Source: a virus
IMG/VR virus record: IMGVR_UViG_3300027969_000190
Location: 1 to 40,801 of that record
Length of the DNA: 40,801 nt
Reading direction: 5' to 3' (one strand)
In this document: positions 6,068 through 14,745 of the stretch, piece by piece
Layout of the letters: the number at the start of each line of letters is the position of its first letter
How positions within the stretch are numbered: the first letter of the stretch is position 1
Translations under genes and position numbers: made by a program
The notes under the pieces: generated by a model
Database searches by the model: none
Told to the model about the DNA's origin: nothing
What the model saw: only the letters and a program-made list of their open reading frames with translations

Positions 6068-6094
6068 AGCCCCTGGCCTAAAAAACCAGGGGCT
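6068..6094 (-). terminator. Strong intrinsic terminator at the end of the late leftward region
   Basis: AGCCCCTGG (6068-6076) pairs perfectly with CCAGGGGCT (6086-6094). The run of A at 6062-6068 becomes a T-tract after the hairpin on the minus strand, while the plus-strand side (AATCAC) has none. It stops transcription of the lysis genes before it runs antisense into the recombination operon; for rightward transcripts it would be only a weak or RNA-stabilising stem. Confidence 0.9.
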
Positions 6095-6132
6095 AATCAC
6101 TTGTGTTGGCAACTGCAAGTGAGGAGACAACA

Positions 6133-6561
6133 TTAAGCAAATACTCGAGTGCCTGCTTTATCAATAATCAGCTTGCTTTTGCGCGGCACAGCGCCAGCCA
6201 AGCTGGGTATGCTGACATGCGTCCACCGGTCAAACTCACGGATGATCTGGTCGTACCCCAAGTTGCTGGCAATAATTGCCCGCACAACCTCATCCGGCGT
6301 CATACCGGGAATCCGAATGTCAGCAGCGCAGCCGACGCGATGCTGAGAAGTGTCTTTGCTGCCCACAGCATCATTGACTTGTTTGGAACGAAACGCCGAA
6401 TTGACCATGATAGGCTTGCCGCCCAAAGTGGTTTTGACCAGTTCCAAGAATTCAGCCAGGCGTTTAAGATTTTCCAGTTCATGATCATTGGGTATGTTGT
6501 CAAACTCACGGTGGTCCGTGTGCGTGAGCTCTTCCAGGGTAAAGTGTGATGTGAGGTTCAT
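6133..6561 (-). CDS. Endolysin, peptidase M15A family
   Basis: This 142-residue protein has the zinc site of D-Ala-D-Ala carboxypeptidase/endopeptidase-type M15 enzymes: His74 and Asp81 in SQHRVGCAADI and His115 in WTHVSI. SAFRSKQVNDAVGS before it is the usual substrate loop. It cuts peptide cross-links in peptidoglycan at lysis. It has no signal peptide, so it needs the holin encoded directly upstream (2 bases away) to cross the membrane. It is the last gene of the late region, just before the terminator. Confidence 0.93.
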   Translation of the reverse strand: MNLTSHFTLEELTHTDHREFDNIPNDHELENLKRLAEFLELVKTTLGGKPIMVNSAFRSKQVNDAVGSKDTSQHRVGCAADIRIPGMTPDEVVRAIIASNLGYDQIIREFDRWTHVSIPSLAGAVPRKSKLIIDKAGTRVFA

Positions 6562-6563
6562 GA

Positions 6564-7025
6564 TCAGTGCTTATGGCTTGCGCCAAAGTAGTAAGTCAGA
6601 ATCAGCATGAACGCAGCATCAAGCTGGCCTAACAGACGCAGAACAATTTCGCGCATCTCAGGCGCAATGATGTGATTCAACAAAAACCATTGCACGAAAC
6701 TCCATGCAACAAAAACTCCCACAGCAATCAGTGGTGTGACTGCTTTGCTGTACCAAGGAGCCGATGCGCTGGTGGAGATTTCTGATTCGCGCTTGCGCGC
6801 GCTGTCTCTGTCGGCCGCATCCAGCTTTGCATATTCCAACTCCATCTCGGCCAACTTCTGCGCGGCCTGGGGATCTCCGGCAATGGCTTTGGCTACCGCC
6901 TCGACGCTGTCAGCAACGCCAAATTTGCCAGCAATAGCAGCAACAGCAGCCCCACCAAGAGGGCCGGCAACAATGGTGGCCAAAGTAGGCGCAACACCGC
7001 GAAGGAGAGAAAGTAATTCATCCAT
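6564..7025 (-). CDS. Holin, 3TM type
   Basis: In this 153-residue protein the N-terminal part (residues about 8-35, PTLATIVAGPLGGAAVAAIA) is a glycine/alanine-rich hydrophobic segment, and a charged helix forms the middle. Two hydrophobic segments follow near the C-terminus (VTPLIAVGVFVAWSFVQWFLL and the LLGQLDAAFMLILTYYFGA region). That arrangement fits the Holin_3TM group of phage holins. It forms the inner-membrane hole that releases the M15 endolysin encoded next. It is placed between the coiled-coil membrane protein gene and the endolysin. Confidence 0.8.
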   Translation of the reverse strand: MDELLSLLRGVAPTLATIVAGPLGGAAVAAIAGKFGVADSVEAVAKAIAGDPQAAQKLAEMELEYAKLDAADRDSARKRESEISTSASAPWYSKAVTPLIAVGVFVAWSFVQWFLLNHIIAPEMREIVLRLLGQLDAAFMLILTYYFGASHKH

Positions 7026-7026
7026 A

Positions 7027-7518
7027 TCAAAGCCTCATTTTGTAAATAATAAACTCAACAGTGCCCCAACAAATCAGGCCACCAACCATGCATCCAGTCA
7101 GACCGTAGAACAAACCTTCAACCATTTCAGCCAATTGCTCCCGCTTGTGTTTTGCTGCGGCTTCAGTCTCGCGTTCTTCGCGTCTGCGGTTTGCCTGGAT
7201 CATGTTGTACTCGGCCTGGATGGCTTCCCACACATCGCCCTGGCCCGAGTAGATGAGCTGCTCTTTGAGATTCTTCTCTGCATCTCTGAGCGCCTTGGCT
7301 TGCATCACAGTGTCGAGGGCTTGCCCCATGTCTGAACGCGGCTTCTTGCCTTTGTCTTGTGTGGCTGCTTTGGTAACCGTGTCGCGCATCTCGAAGAACT
7401 TGATCAGGTCGCCACTGCACTCCTGTAAATCCTTGCCCATTTGAATCGCTTCTTGGACCCCGGCAATAGTGCTCTTGGCAATGGCAAAAGCTGCGCTGAT
7501 GGTAATCGGGTCGATCAT
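7027..7518 (-). CDS. Lysis-cassette protein with coiled coil and C-terminal membrane segment (163 aa)
   Basis: I chose the ATG at 7518 because the upstream 42-aa gene ends there in an ATGA overlap; a GTG at 7539 is in frame but would overlap more. The N-terminus (IDPITISAAFAIAKSTIAGV) is an amphipathic helix. Residues about 80-135 form a charged coiled coil (NRRREERETEAAAKHKREQ), and residues about 138-158 are a hydrophobic span with GG and Cys. Similar unnamed proteins occur beside holins in other phages. It could be a holin regulator or part of a spanin-like device; this is inference. Confidence 0.7.
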   Translation of the reverse strand: MIDPITISAAFAIAKSTIAGVQEAIQMGKDLQECSGDLIKFFEMRDTVTKAATQDKGKKPRSDMGQALDTVMQAKALRDAEKNLKEQLIYSGQGDVWEAIQAEYNMIQANRRREERETEAAAKHKREQLAEMVEGLFYGLTGCMVGGLICWGTVEFIIYKMRL

Positions 7519-7643
7519 TTCTTTTCGACTTTCTTCCACTCAAGGCAAACAACTATGCGATTGAAAACATCTCCTGTCCATGTCCAACGAATACATCGGT
7601 ACTCTGCCGCATTAATCAGCAAAGCAACGATTGCCGTGATCAT
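7515..7643 (-). CDS. Short lysis-cassette protein (42 aa)
   Basis: This small gene has ATGA overlaps at both ends: its ATG (7643) sits on the stop of the 77-aa gene, and its TGA (7515-7517) on the start of the 163-aa gene. The product begins with a short hydrophobic helix (MITAIVALLINAAEYR), followed by CIRWTWTGDVFNR and VVCLEWKK. Short proteins with the pattern CIRW-W-GDV-NR recur in phage lysis regions, as far as I recall. Its position and couplings make it a real gene; its function is unknown. Confidence 0.7.
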   Translation of the reverse strand: MITAIVALLINAAEYRCIRWTWTGDVFNRIVVCLEWKKVEKK

Positions 7644-7873
7644 GACTTGCCAATCCAATGACTGAAATATCCAACAGCACTTGAAAGCGCAGACACAAAA
7701 GCCATGCCCATCCAGAAACCACCTCGACCCTGGTTGGCCAATGCCACCAATTTTTCAATATTGGATTCCATCTTGTCCATTTTTTTGTCCATGTCGTCAA
7801 AACGACGTTCATAGTCTTGGACCTTTTGCCAAAGTACCCCATATTTAACTGGGTCGATTTCAGGTAAATTCAT
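7640..7873 (-). CDS. Small membrane protein with coiled coil, XhlA-like (77 aa)
   Basis: GAGGAT lies 6 bases before the ATG. Residues about 18-45 (YERRFDDMDKKMDKMESNIE) form a coiled coil, and FWMGMAFVSALSSAVGYFSHWI near the C-terminus is one membrane span. This is the layout of XhlA-type haemolysin-like holin partners. It begins the lysis cassette, which runs on as 42 aa, 163 aa, holin and endolysin, mostly with overlapping stops and starts. The specific XhlA family call is by layout rather than by diagnostic residues. Confidence 0.65.
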   Translation of the reverse strand: MNLPEIDPVKYGVLWQKVQDYERRFDDMDKKMDKMESNIEKLVALANQGRGGFWMGMAFVSALSSAVGYFSHWIGKS

Positions 7874-7884
7874 TTTTATCCTCG

Positions 7885-8910
7885 TTATTCAAGCAATAAA
7901 TTGTTGTTGGATGCAGCTTGCATGATGACCCAATTCGTGCCATCAGATACCAAGGTGGCCCAGTTTCCAATCACTCCCAAAAGAATGGCGGCGCCAACTG
8001 TTGTGCTGTCAATTTGTACCACGTTGGAAGACGCCGAGTTTACCAACTGAGCTTGCATATTCTTAATTGTCACTTCACGGCCGACCCAAGATGATGCGGC
8101 TGGCAAAGTAATTACACAAGCAGAACCTGACTTGTTGTTAATCAGCCAATTTTCAGTGTCAGCCAGCGTAAAGTCAGCAGTCTTGGTAACAGGCGCCCCC
8201 CTGCCAAAACTACCAGCAATTTTATTCTGACCGTTAAACGTAGTTGTTGTGCCAAAAGTCGAGCCAAACGTAACCGTAGTGGTAGAGCCACTGACGCCGC
8301 CCGTAGCAATGTTGACTGTTTTGGTGCTGCCAGAAATGGTTGCACCGTAAGCAAACTGCATTGTTCCTGTAGCAGTTGACGAACCATTATTAATGGTAGG
8401 GCTGCTAAAAGTTTTAATGCCGTTAAGCGTTTGCGTAGTAGCCAAATCAACTAAAGTTGAGTTTCCGTTTGGTAGCGTGTATGTGCGGGTTGTGCCAGTT
8501 GTAATTCCTGACAACTGAAACTGCGCTTGTTTTGTTGGGTCTACATCATCTTGCAACGTAAACAACGTGTCTTTTAAAGTGACAGTGTTGGTGTTGTCTA
8601 ATGTTTTGTTCTGTAAAGTTTCAGTGCCTGTCAGCGTTACATATAAACCCAGCGCAGGAATGTCGGCAGCCACCAAAGCCCTGAACGTGGGCACGGCAGC
8701 AGAGCCCGTTGTTGGGCCTGCCAACACGAAATTGGCAGTCTTGGCTGCATAAGGGTTTTTGATGTCCCCGTAGCCATTTGCAAGATTGTTTGCATCAAAT
8801 GTCAAAGTGCCAATGACAGTCAAATCATTTTGAACGACTTGATTACTACCAACATTCAAACTTGAAAAAGCCTGATTGGTTCCATAAACTCCTGTTGGAT
8901 TTTTAATCAT
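7885..8910 (-). CDS. Tail fibre-like structural protein (341 aa)
   Basis: This is a low-complexity Thr/Ser/Asn/Gly-rich protein with fibre hallmarks: [19 protein letters not shown], a block common in phage fibres, then [20 protein letters not shown] and a C-terminal jelly-roll-like segment ([17 protein letters not shown]). No enzyme motif is visible. It is last of the fibre/spike group and 11 bp upstream of the lysis cassette, with lower GC than the genome average. It is probably a peripheral receptor-binding fibre; the binding target is unknown. Confidence 0.7.
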   Translation of the reverse strand: MIKNPTGVYGTNQAFSSLNVGSNQVVQNDLTVIGTLTFDANNLANGYGDIKNPYAAKTANFVLAGPTTGSAAVPTFRALVAADIPALGLYVTLTGTETLQNKTLDNTNTVTLKDTLFTLQDDVDPTKQAQFQLSGITTGTTRTYTLPNGNSTLVDLATTQTLNGIKTFSSPTINNGSSTATGTMQFAYGATISGSTKTVNIATGGVSGSTTTVTFGSTFGTTTTFNGQNKIAGSFGRGAPVTKTADFTLADTENWLINNKSGSACVITLPAASSWVGREVTIKNMQAQLVNSASSNVVQIDSTTVGAAILLGVIGNWATLVSDGTNWVIMQAASNNNLLLE

Positions 8911-8933
8911 GATTCTTTGACGTCAGATAAAAA

Positions 8934-9302
8934 TCATGCGGGCAAATCGAGCTCTTTAGTCCAAGGCAAAGCTGGCTCTGCTTGTTTCTTGAGAATTTGA
9001 TTAGCGATCTGTCCAGCAACTTGGCCTTCAGCATCATCTTTAAGATGTTTAACAATAGTTTCAACGACATTGTTATTCATATCTTTAACTTCTATTGTCT
9101 CAGTTGCATAGCACCAGTCAAGCACTTGCTGTTCAGTCAATTGATCGTAAGGCGTAAAACTGTCACCTAAAACCAATTCACGGATACCAGCGCAAGCAGC
9201 ACTGTTAACTTCATCAGTTCCCTCACAGCGCCAGTAAACGTGAGTCACTGCGTCATTAGTCGCAACAACTACTTTTTCAATTGACCATTTGTAGGTAATC
9301 AT
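8934..9302 (-). CDS. DUF7936-like phage protein beside the fibre genes (122 aa)
   Basis: The N-terminal beta-rich half (ITYKWSIEKVVVA, then VTHVYWRCEGTD), the FTPYDQLTEQQVLDW helix and the PALPW end match a family that I know from cyanophages and other aquatic phages next to fibre genes (DUF7936, from memory). It overlaps the S74-tailed spike gene by 4 bases, so it is produced with it. It may act as a fibre assembly factor or a small virion protein. No biochemical role is established. Confidence 0.6.
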   Translation of the reverse strand: MITYKWSIEKVVVATNDAVTHVYWRCEGTDEVNSAACAGIRELVLGDSFTPYDQLTEQQVLDWCYATETIEVKDMNNNVVETIVKHLKDDAEGQVAGQIANQILKKQAEPALPWTKELDLPA

Positions 9303-10801
9303 TTGGCTTCCAGTATGGCTACACGCTTACGCAAGGCTTGTAACTCTGCAATTATGTAAGCCATCATTTCTGGTTGAGCTGCATCAAGCATTTGATAGAC
9401 AGGGTTCCCATCTTCATCAACTGCGTCAGCTATTCCAGACACGGCATTTGGAATGACTGCTTGAATTTCATCGGCAATAAAACCAACATCAACAGTATTG
9501 TTTGCTTTCCAAATAAAAGTTCTGGGTTGTAAAGCATCAATAACTGGCCCACTTTGAACTGTAGTGATCGATGTAATATCAGATTTTAATCGGCGATCAG
9601 ACGATGTGTTGTAAGCAACAGCAGTACCCGTTGTCGAAATAGAACCTATTTGATTTCCAGTATTGTTTAAAAATGAAAGAAAAGGTTTGATAACTGATGC
9701 ACTTTTCATTGACAACATTAAAGCATTTGTAGTGCTTAAATCAGCACCAATACACAAAGCACTGTTGTAGTTAGAAACTTGATTAATTACAGTTCCAGAA
9801 GCCAATGTTTGCGGAAGGTTATAGTTATTAACCCCAAAAAATGTTGATGTAGTGTCATAGTTTGTAAATTGCGTAGTACTAGCATTGCCGAAACAAAAAA
9901 TGTTTGTAGACCTAGTTAAATTTACGCTACTAAAATTATTTCCTGAAATAGTACAGTTAATACCGTCAAATAAAGAAATACTGCTATTACCTGGAATTCC
10001 CCAGTTATTGGAAATTGTTACTTGTGTTGGTACTGTAGAACTACCAGTAGTCTTGAAAATATAAATTAATGGATTATTTTGTGAAAAATTATCATCGCAA
10101 TAATTGTCTGAAATATTTGCAATTAAAGGTGAACCCAAGCTAATAGCGCCGCCGCTTGCTTCTTCAAACAAATTGTTTTGAATGCAAATGCCTTGCACAA
10201 TGCCACGAACCGTATTGTTAACGCTGATGCCAAATGCTGTTGAATTGTTACAATGAAATACAGAGTTCATCACTGTAAATCTATTGTACGAATTATCCCC
10301 ATGCAAATCTATACAACCGTAAGTTGCAGAGTAAGGTGTAAAGTCACAGTCAAAGAAATTCATTACCGGATTAATACCACCGCCAGAACCAATGACGCAT
10401 GGGTTACCACCAAATTTAACCCTACGACTGTTTCCTAAAATGCCAGTTGTTGCATCAGTAATGTTAATGGCAGCAGTTCCACCTTGATTAAGAATAAACA
10501 TATCTTGAATGTTTACCGAAATTCCTGCCGCACCTGAAGTTATAAGTGCTGGAGTAACTGCTGTGTTTGTGTAAATTGTTGTCTTTGTCCAGCCATCACC
10601 GTAAATAGCTTGGTTTGAATTAAATTTCAAAGCTGCTGAAACTTTATAGTTGCCAGCAGGAAAGTAAATTACTTTTCCAGAATCAAGCGCACTTTGAATT
10701 GCAACAGTATCATCTGTAGTGCTATCGCCTTTAGCACCAAAATCTAATACGTTGCCTACAGCACCGTTAATCATTGAATACGAAACTTTTGTAAGAGACA
10801 T
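9299..10801 (-). CDS. Tail spike with beta-helix and self-cleaving S74 chaperone domain
   Basis: Residues about 15-45 (GNVLDFGAKGDSTTDDTVAI) are the start of a pectate-lyase-3 right-handed beta-helix, which fills the protein to about residue 390. The C-terminal hundred residues are an intramolecular chaperone of the peptidase S74 type: TSSDRRLKSDI has the Ser of the Ser-Lys dyad, VGFIADEIQAVIPNAV follows, and the end is a trimeric coiled coil (ALRKRVAILEAK). The chaperone cuts itself off after the trimer folds. This gene is AT-rich and has no clear N-terminal head-binding domain of its own, so it may attach to another fibre. Confidence 0.85.
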   Translation of the reverse strand: MSLTKVSYSMINGAVGNVLDFGAKGDSTTDDTVAIQSALDSGKVIYFPAGNYKVSAALKFNSNQAIYGDGWTKTTIYTNTAVTPALITSGAAGISVNIQDMFILNQGGTAAINITDATTGILGNSRRVKFGGNPCVIGSGGGINPVMNFFDCDFTPYSATYGCIDLHGDNSYNRFTVMNSVFHCNNSTAFGISVNNTVRGIVQGICIQNNLFEEASGGAISLGSPLIANISDNYCDDNFSQNNPLIYIFKTTGSSTVPTQVTISNNWGIPGNSSISLFDGINCTISGNNFSSVNLTRSTNIFCFGNASTTQFTNYDTTSTFFGVNNYNLPQTLASGTVINQVSNYNSALCIGADLSTTNALMLSMKSASVIKPFLSFLNNTGNQIGSISTTGTAVAYNTSSDRRLKSDITSITTVQSGPVIDALQPRTFIWKANNTVDVGFIADEIQAVIPNAVSGIADAVDEDGNPVYQMLDAAQPEMMAYIIAELQALRKRVAILEAK

Positions 10802-10810
10802 TTGTTTTCC

Positions 10811-12361
10811 TTAAACGAAATACGTTCCGGTGAGATTAACTGTCGCCGTGCTGTTAGTAGAATTTAATCTTGCAGCACCAGTTTGGCTATACAAAGCTAT
10901 TGTTGTTCCGCTTGCAGAAACCAATCCACTTCCACCACCAACTACACCAGTGTTGGTTAAAATAAATTGACCAAAATTACTGGCAGCAAAAGGTAATCCC
11001 GAAATTTGTGATTGAACTGCACTAGTGGTTGTTGGAAATGTAAGTACCACTGTGGCAGTAACTTGCCTACCAATGCGAGTGTACTTTGCTGTAACGCCTG
11101 TAAACGTCAAGCCAGCACCGCTTGCATCTGCTGGAGTCCAAGTACCTTCTTCATACCAATTAAGCAACTGCGAGGTCATACCAGATGCTGCTGTGTTGGC
11201 CGTAAAGTTTACGCCTTTGGCTGCAACAGGAACAATTAAATTGCCTGTACTATCGTAGTATCCGCGCACGTTACCTGCGCCATCAGAAAACACAACGTAG
11301 TTAGACCCCGTAGCAGATACAGGCGAAGCAGAACCAGTGTATGAACCCAAAATTACATTATTAGCGCCAGATGTAATTGCCGATCCACTGTTATAGCCAA
11401 CCCCCGTATTGTTGGAGGCAGTAGAAGAATTAAGTGCTGCAATACCAAATGCAGAATTGTTGCCGCCAGTTTGGTTTGACGCTAATGCACCCTCGCCTAC
11501 CGCTGCATTAAACGACCCCGAAGTGTTTGCTTGCAATGGTGCGTTATAGTTATAGTTGCTTCCAATAGCAGTATTACTTTGACCATTTAAGTTAAGCTGC
11601 ATTGCATTGTAGCCAATGGAGACATTACTGTTGCCAGTTGTATTGGTATACAGCGAGTTTTGTCCAATGGCGACTGTTCTAAGTCCTGTCGTGTTTACAC
11701 GCAAAGCACTATTGCCAACTACAGTATTAGTGCCTATCGCACTATTACCCAATCCAATAGTTAGTCCGTTTATTAGTGCATCATTAGTAGCTACAGAAAG
11801 AACTCCAGCAGTATTGATTGTTACTTGTGATGTACTTCCATTTGTACCTAAGCCAAGAGAAAATGCACCAGAGGTTGTTACGCCTTTGCCTGATGTACCT
11901 GTTACCCAATTGCCTAAGTTGTTTGTTAGATCATTGCTAACCAACTGCATCATTTGCGTACCAGCAGAATTTTGCCAATAGGTAGCGTCACCTTTCCAAT
12001 AGTTGGCAGACACCCCGCCGTTGCCCAAACTCATTGCCCAAGTGCTTGCACCAAAAGTAGTTGCATCACCGTTGTATAACCGACCAACAAATTTAACGGT
12101 TGTACCGTCATAAGTCATGTTGGCTGATTGAGCCAATGTGCCATAAAGCAATTGCTGAGCAGTAAACGAAGTCTTGTTAGTGCCGCCACTTGCTACAGGT
12201 AAAGCAGTAGTCAAAGACAAACTAGCAGCAGCAACAGCACGGCCCGCAGTTAAGTTGGCAACAGTAACTTGTGTTGTGACTCCACTTTGAACAACAGGCA
12301 AAACTTCCGTACCCGCCAATGGCGTAGTAGCGGAGGTCAGTGCTGATATTTTGCTAGACAT
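10811..12361 (-). CDS. Tail fibre with YadA-head-like degenerate repeats (516 aa)
   Basis: The N-terminus (KISALTSATTPLAGTEVLPVVQSG) is a frequent start of fibres in aquatic phages. From about residue 208 to 345 an imperfect unit of about 24 residues repeats with the pattern NTxxGxxAL-NTTG (for example GNSALRVNTTG, GQNSLYTNTTG, GYNAMQLNLNG), like the beta-roll repeats of trimeric adhesins. The C-terminal part is a beta-sandwich (TGVTAKYTRIGRQVTATVVL). The start shares an A with the stop of the preceding spike (TAATG). It is probably a trimeric receptor-binding fibre. Confidence 0.8.
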   Translation of the reverse strand: MSSKISALTSATTPLAGTEVLPVVQSGVTTQVTVANLTAGRAVAAASLSLTTALPVASGGTNKTSFTAQQLLYGTLAQSANMTYDGTTVKFVGRLYNGDATTFGASTWAMSLGNGGVSANYWKGDATYWQNSAGTQMMQLVSNDLTNNLGNWVTGTSGKGVTTSGAFSLGLGTNGSTSQVTINTAGVLSVATNDALINGLTIGLGNSAIGTNTVVGNSALRVNTTGLRTVAIGQNSLYTNTTGNSNVSIGYNAMQLNLNGQSNTAIGSNYNYNAPLQANTSGSFNAAVGEGALASNQTGGNNSAFGIAALNSSTASNNTGVGYNSGSAITSGANNVILGSYTGSASPVSATGSNYVVFSDGAGNVRGYYDSTGNLIVPVAAKGVNFTANTAASGMTSQLLNWYEEGTWTPADASGAGLTFTGVTAKYTRIGRQVTATVVLTFPTTTSAVQSQISGLPFAASNFGQFILTNTGVVGGGSGLVSASGTTIALYSQTGAARLNSTNSTATVNLTGTYFV

Positions 12362-14685
12362 TAATTAACCGAACGTGAGACTTCACGCCACAAGTTACTA
12401 GAAACATACACCAAACTTAAAACATCTAAGTCAGTCATCGCAAAGTTTGTTGCGCCAGCAAGTTGAATGCTTGCACCATTTGTAATGGTAATGTTGCCTG
12501 TACCCATTACACGAATGATTTGTCCAACAGTGCCACCCGTAAAGTTGGTGATTGCAGTTGTTCCGCTAGTAAACCAAATGTCGCCGTTAGCAACTGATGG
12601 TGTTGCAGTCGCCGCAAGCGTTCCGGTTTTAAAGTTGGTAGCTTGTTTAAAGTTGGCATTAAGTGGAATGTCGTATCGGCTGGCGCTAACTGATTCTGCC
12701 GAATATGTGTTAGGGCCAAGATAATTCTGAATACGAAGTGGGGTAGAACTAGATGGGGAATTGACTGTCAGATCAACCCAGAACCTTTGGTTGGTATTAC
12801 CCGCACCAAGATTGCCGTTAATCATCGCCGCAGTGATGCCGCGAATGCCTCGACCAGTAAAGTATTTGTTGCTGTTATCGTTGGAAGAAGTAAACGTAAA
12901 CAGTGGTGTGTTTACATAGGGATCAGTGCCGTCATTGAACAATGTGAAATCGTTGAGGTCTACAGTAACTGCATTTCCACCTGAACCATCAATAACAGTC
13001 CCTCCAAATTTAGTTCCGTACATGGAAAATGATCCACCATAAATGGTCAATCGTGCGCCAGTATTTAATGCAGCCAATTGATAACTGGCTTCACTTGCAA
13101 ATTCGTAAACTTGCAAACGAGCATCGCCACCAACTGCAATGTCAGCAACTGAATTGTTATCAAAGAACCAATCAATACCAATAACTGGTGCTTGAGTTGT
13201 AAAGCCGTATTCACAAGCTGTAACCCACAAGCCTTGAAACAAGTTTTGTCCAAATTGATTTGACGAAAAAGAAACGCCATTGTTGCAACGACCAATTCTT
13301 ACGTTAGTAAAAATGTCGTAATTGTTTCCGGTGTTGTCACCGTTATACAAAATGCCATTTAGAAATTGTTTGCCAGAATTTGCATCGCTACCCGTGCCAG
13401 CAGGTGTTGGTTGATCGTTACCGTCATAAGCACCAATCCAAACGTTTTCAACACGATTAAAACTGTTTTGACTAATGTCAGAAGGTGAACCTGGGTTATC
13501 AACATAGAAGTTAATACCAGCTTGTGGTTTATAAGTAGTATTACCAATCAAACGCAAATTGCGAATCTTAACAGCGCGTGATGATTGAACTCGAATCATT
13601 GGGCCACTAGCTGTGCCAATCCATTTGATATAAGTTTTAGCACTGCCTTGTTGAGCACCAAATCCTTGACCATAAAAATCCATTGATGAATTGTAAATAG
13701 TCAATGTATCCGAAATGGCATAGTTGCCAGGAAGATAAATCTGACCACCATCAATTTGTCCAGAAATAGTAAATGAATCAATAGCTCTTTGAATAGCAGC
13801 AGTATCGTCAGTAACACCATCACCAACAGCGCCAAAGTTTTCAGGAGTAACAAAGTTTCGGCGCAATTGTGCTTGCACCGTGGTTGCCACAGCGCCAGTG
13901 CCAGCGGGTAGGTAGCGAAAATCCTGGCTGTCGCCACTTGTGTTTGGCAGGCCTTCTTTGTACTTGACCAGGATCACGCTACCAAGAGGAGCTGCTGACG
14001 TTGTGGTCAGAGTCGTGCCGCTCAAAGTGTAATCAGCGGTGGGCACTTGAGTCACACCATTGGTGGAAATGTCCAAGTTGTACAGCGTGCCAGGATTGCG
14101 AGTCAGGGTCCAGTTGACCGTCGAGCCATTGCCGGTAAAGGTGTCCGCATAAGCCGTCGAATACGCCACGATGCTGGCCAAAGTACCAGGGTCAATGTTG
14201 GCCAACCCATCACCAGTTGAATTCCAACCGATAAGCTGATTGGCATTTGGATCGGGAAGCACAGTGTTGGCCGTGGACGACAAAGGCAGGCGAATTGAGC
14301 TGTCGACTCCGATCTGAATTTGCTGGATCTGAATGGTTGCGCGGTCAAGCGCATCATTGATCACATCAGGGTAAAAGCCGCCCTGGTTGGTCAGATCTGT
14401 TGGCTGCAGGTTTTGCACATCGCTGGTCATTGTCAGCGTGTAACCGCTTGGCAGAGCGCCTGCGGTCAGTGTAATACTGCCACCAGGGTTGCTGTCCTGG
14501 TCTTGATTCAACGTGACCGTGTAGTCCGTGTTGAGCACCAGCGTGGTTTGCACATTGGTAGACACGGTCAACTTGACGGCCAAAACATCACCGGCCGCAA
14601 ACACCTTGAAGCCAAATGGAAATGTAGTAGTGGCGCCATTGCCAATGAACGGCCCCGCCTTACGGATTGTTGAATTGATCGTCAT
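12361..14685 (-). CDS. Tail spike, head-binding domain plus pectate-lyase beta-helix (774 aa)
   Basis: The N-terminal about 120 residues (GNGATTTFPFGFKVFAAGDV, then DYTV and the QPTDLTNQGGFYPDVINDAL helix) are the podovirus spike particle-attachment domain. Residues about 285-310 (TPENFGAVGDGVTDDTAAI) begin a pectate-lyase-3 beta-helix that runs to about 640. The end is beta-rich. It is the only spike here with a plain virion-binding domain, so the two downstream fibres may hang on it. It lies 50 bp downstream of a (A/T)TACGGGTACC element. It probably binds or degrades surface polysaccharide. Confidence 0.88.
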   Translation of the reverse strand: MTINSTIRKAGPFIGNGATTTFPFGFKVFAAGDVLAVKLTVSTNVQTTLVLNTDYTVTLNQDQDSNPGGSITLTAGALPSGYTLTMTSDVQNLQPTDLTNQGGFYPDVINDALDRATIQIQQIQIGVDSSIRLPLSSTANTVLPDPNANQLIGWNSTGDGLANIDPGTLASIVAYSTAYADTFTGNGSTVNWTLTRNPGTLYNLDISTNGVTQVPTADYTLSGTTLTTTSAAPLGSVILVKYKEGLPNTSGDSQDFRYLPAGTGAVATTVQAQLRRNFVTPENFGAVGDGVTDDTAAIQRAIDSFTISGQIDGGQIYLPGNYAISDTLTIYNSSMDFYGQGFGAQQGSAKTYIKWIGTASGPMIRVQSSRAVKIRNLRLIGNTTYKPQAGINFYVDNPGSPSDISQNSFNRVENVWIGAYDGNDQPTPAGTGSDANSGKQFLNGILYNGDNTGNNYDIFTNVRIGRCNNGVSFSSNQFGQNLFQGLWVTACEYGFTTQAPVIGIDWFFDNNSVADIAVGGDARLQVYEFASEASYQLAALNTGARLTIYGGSFSMYGTKFGGTVIDGSGGNAVTVDLNDFTLFNDGTDPYVNTPLFTFTSSNDNSNKYFTGRGIRGITAAMINGNLGAGNTNQRFWVDLTVNSPSSSTPLRIQNYLGPNTYSAESVSASRYDIPLNANFKQATNFKTGTLAATATPSVANGDIWFTSGTTAITNFTGGTVGQIIRVMGTGNITITNGASIQLAGATNFAMTDLDVLSLVYVSSNLWREVSRSVN

Positions 14686-14734
14686 TGACGGGACTCCTGG
14701 GAGATTGTTGGTAGGTTATACATGTGGGGTTTTG

Positions 14735-14745
14735 TTACGGGTACC
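14735..14745 (-). promoter_or_regulatory. Late-module element 1 (GGTACCCGTAA) before spike/lysis module
   Basis: On the minus strand GGTACCCGTAA follows directly after the TAA of the giant protein gene. TATAAC begins 25 bases after the motif's first G, as a possible -10. The first downstream gene is the tail spike. It is one of four identical-core copies, all oriented the same way. Confidence 0.6.

Noticed and set aside
8905-8937. Palindromes around 8905-8937 as a terminator between fibre genes
   Set aside because: AT-only short palindromes formed by the start codon region, no GC stem and no T-tract.
14735-14745. GGTACC sites as simple restriction sites
   Set aside because: The conserved core extends to WTACGGGTACC, is directional and tied to module boundaries, which a restriction site would not explain.
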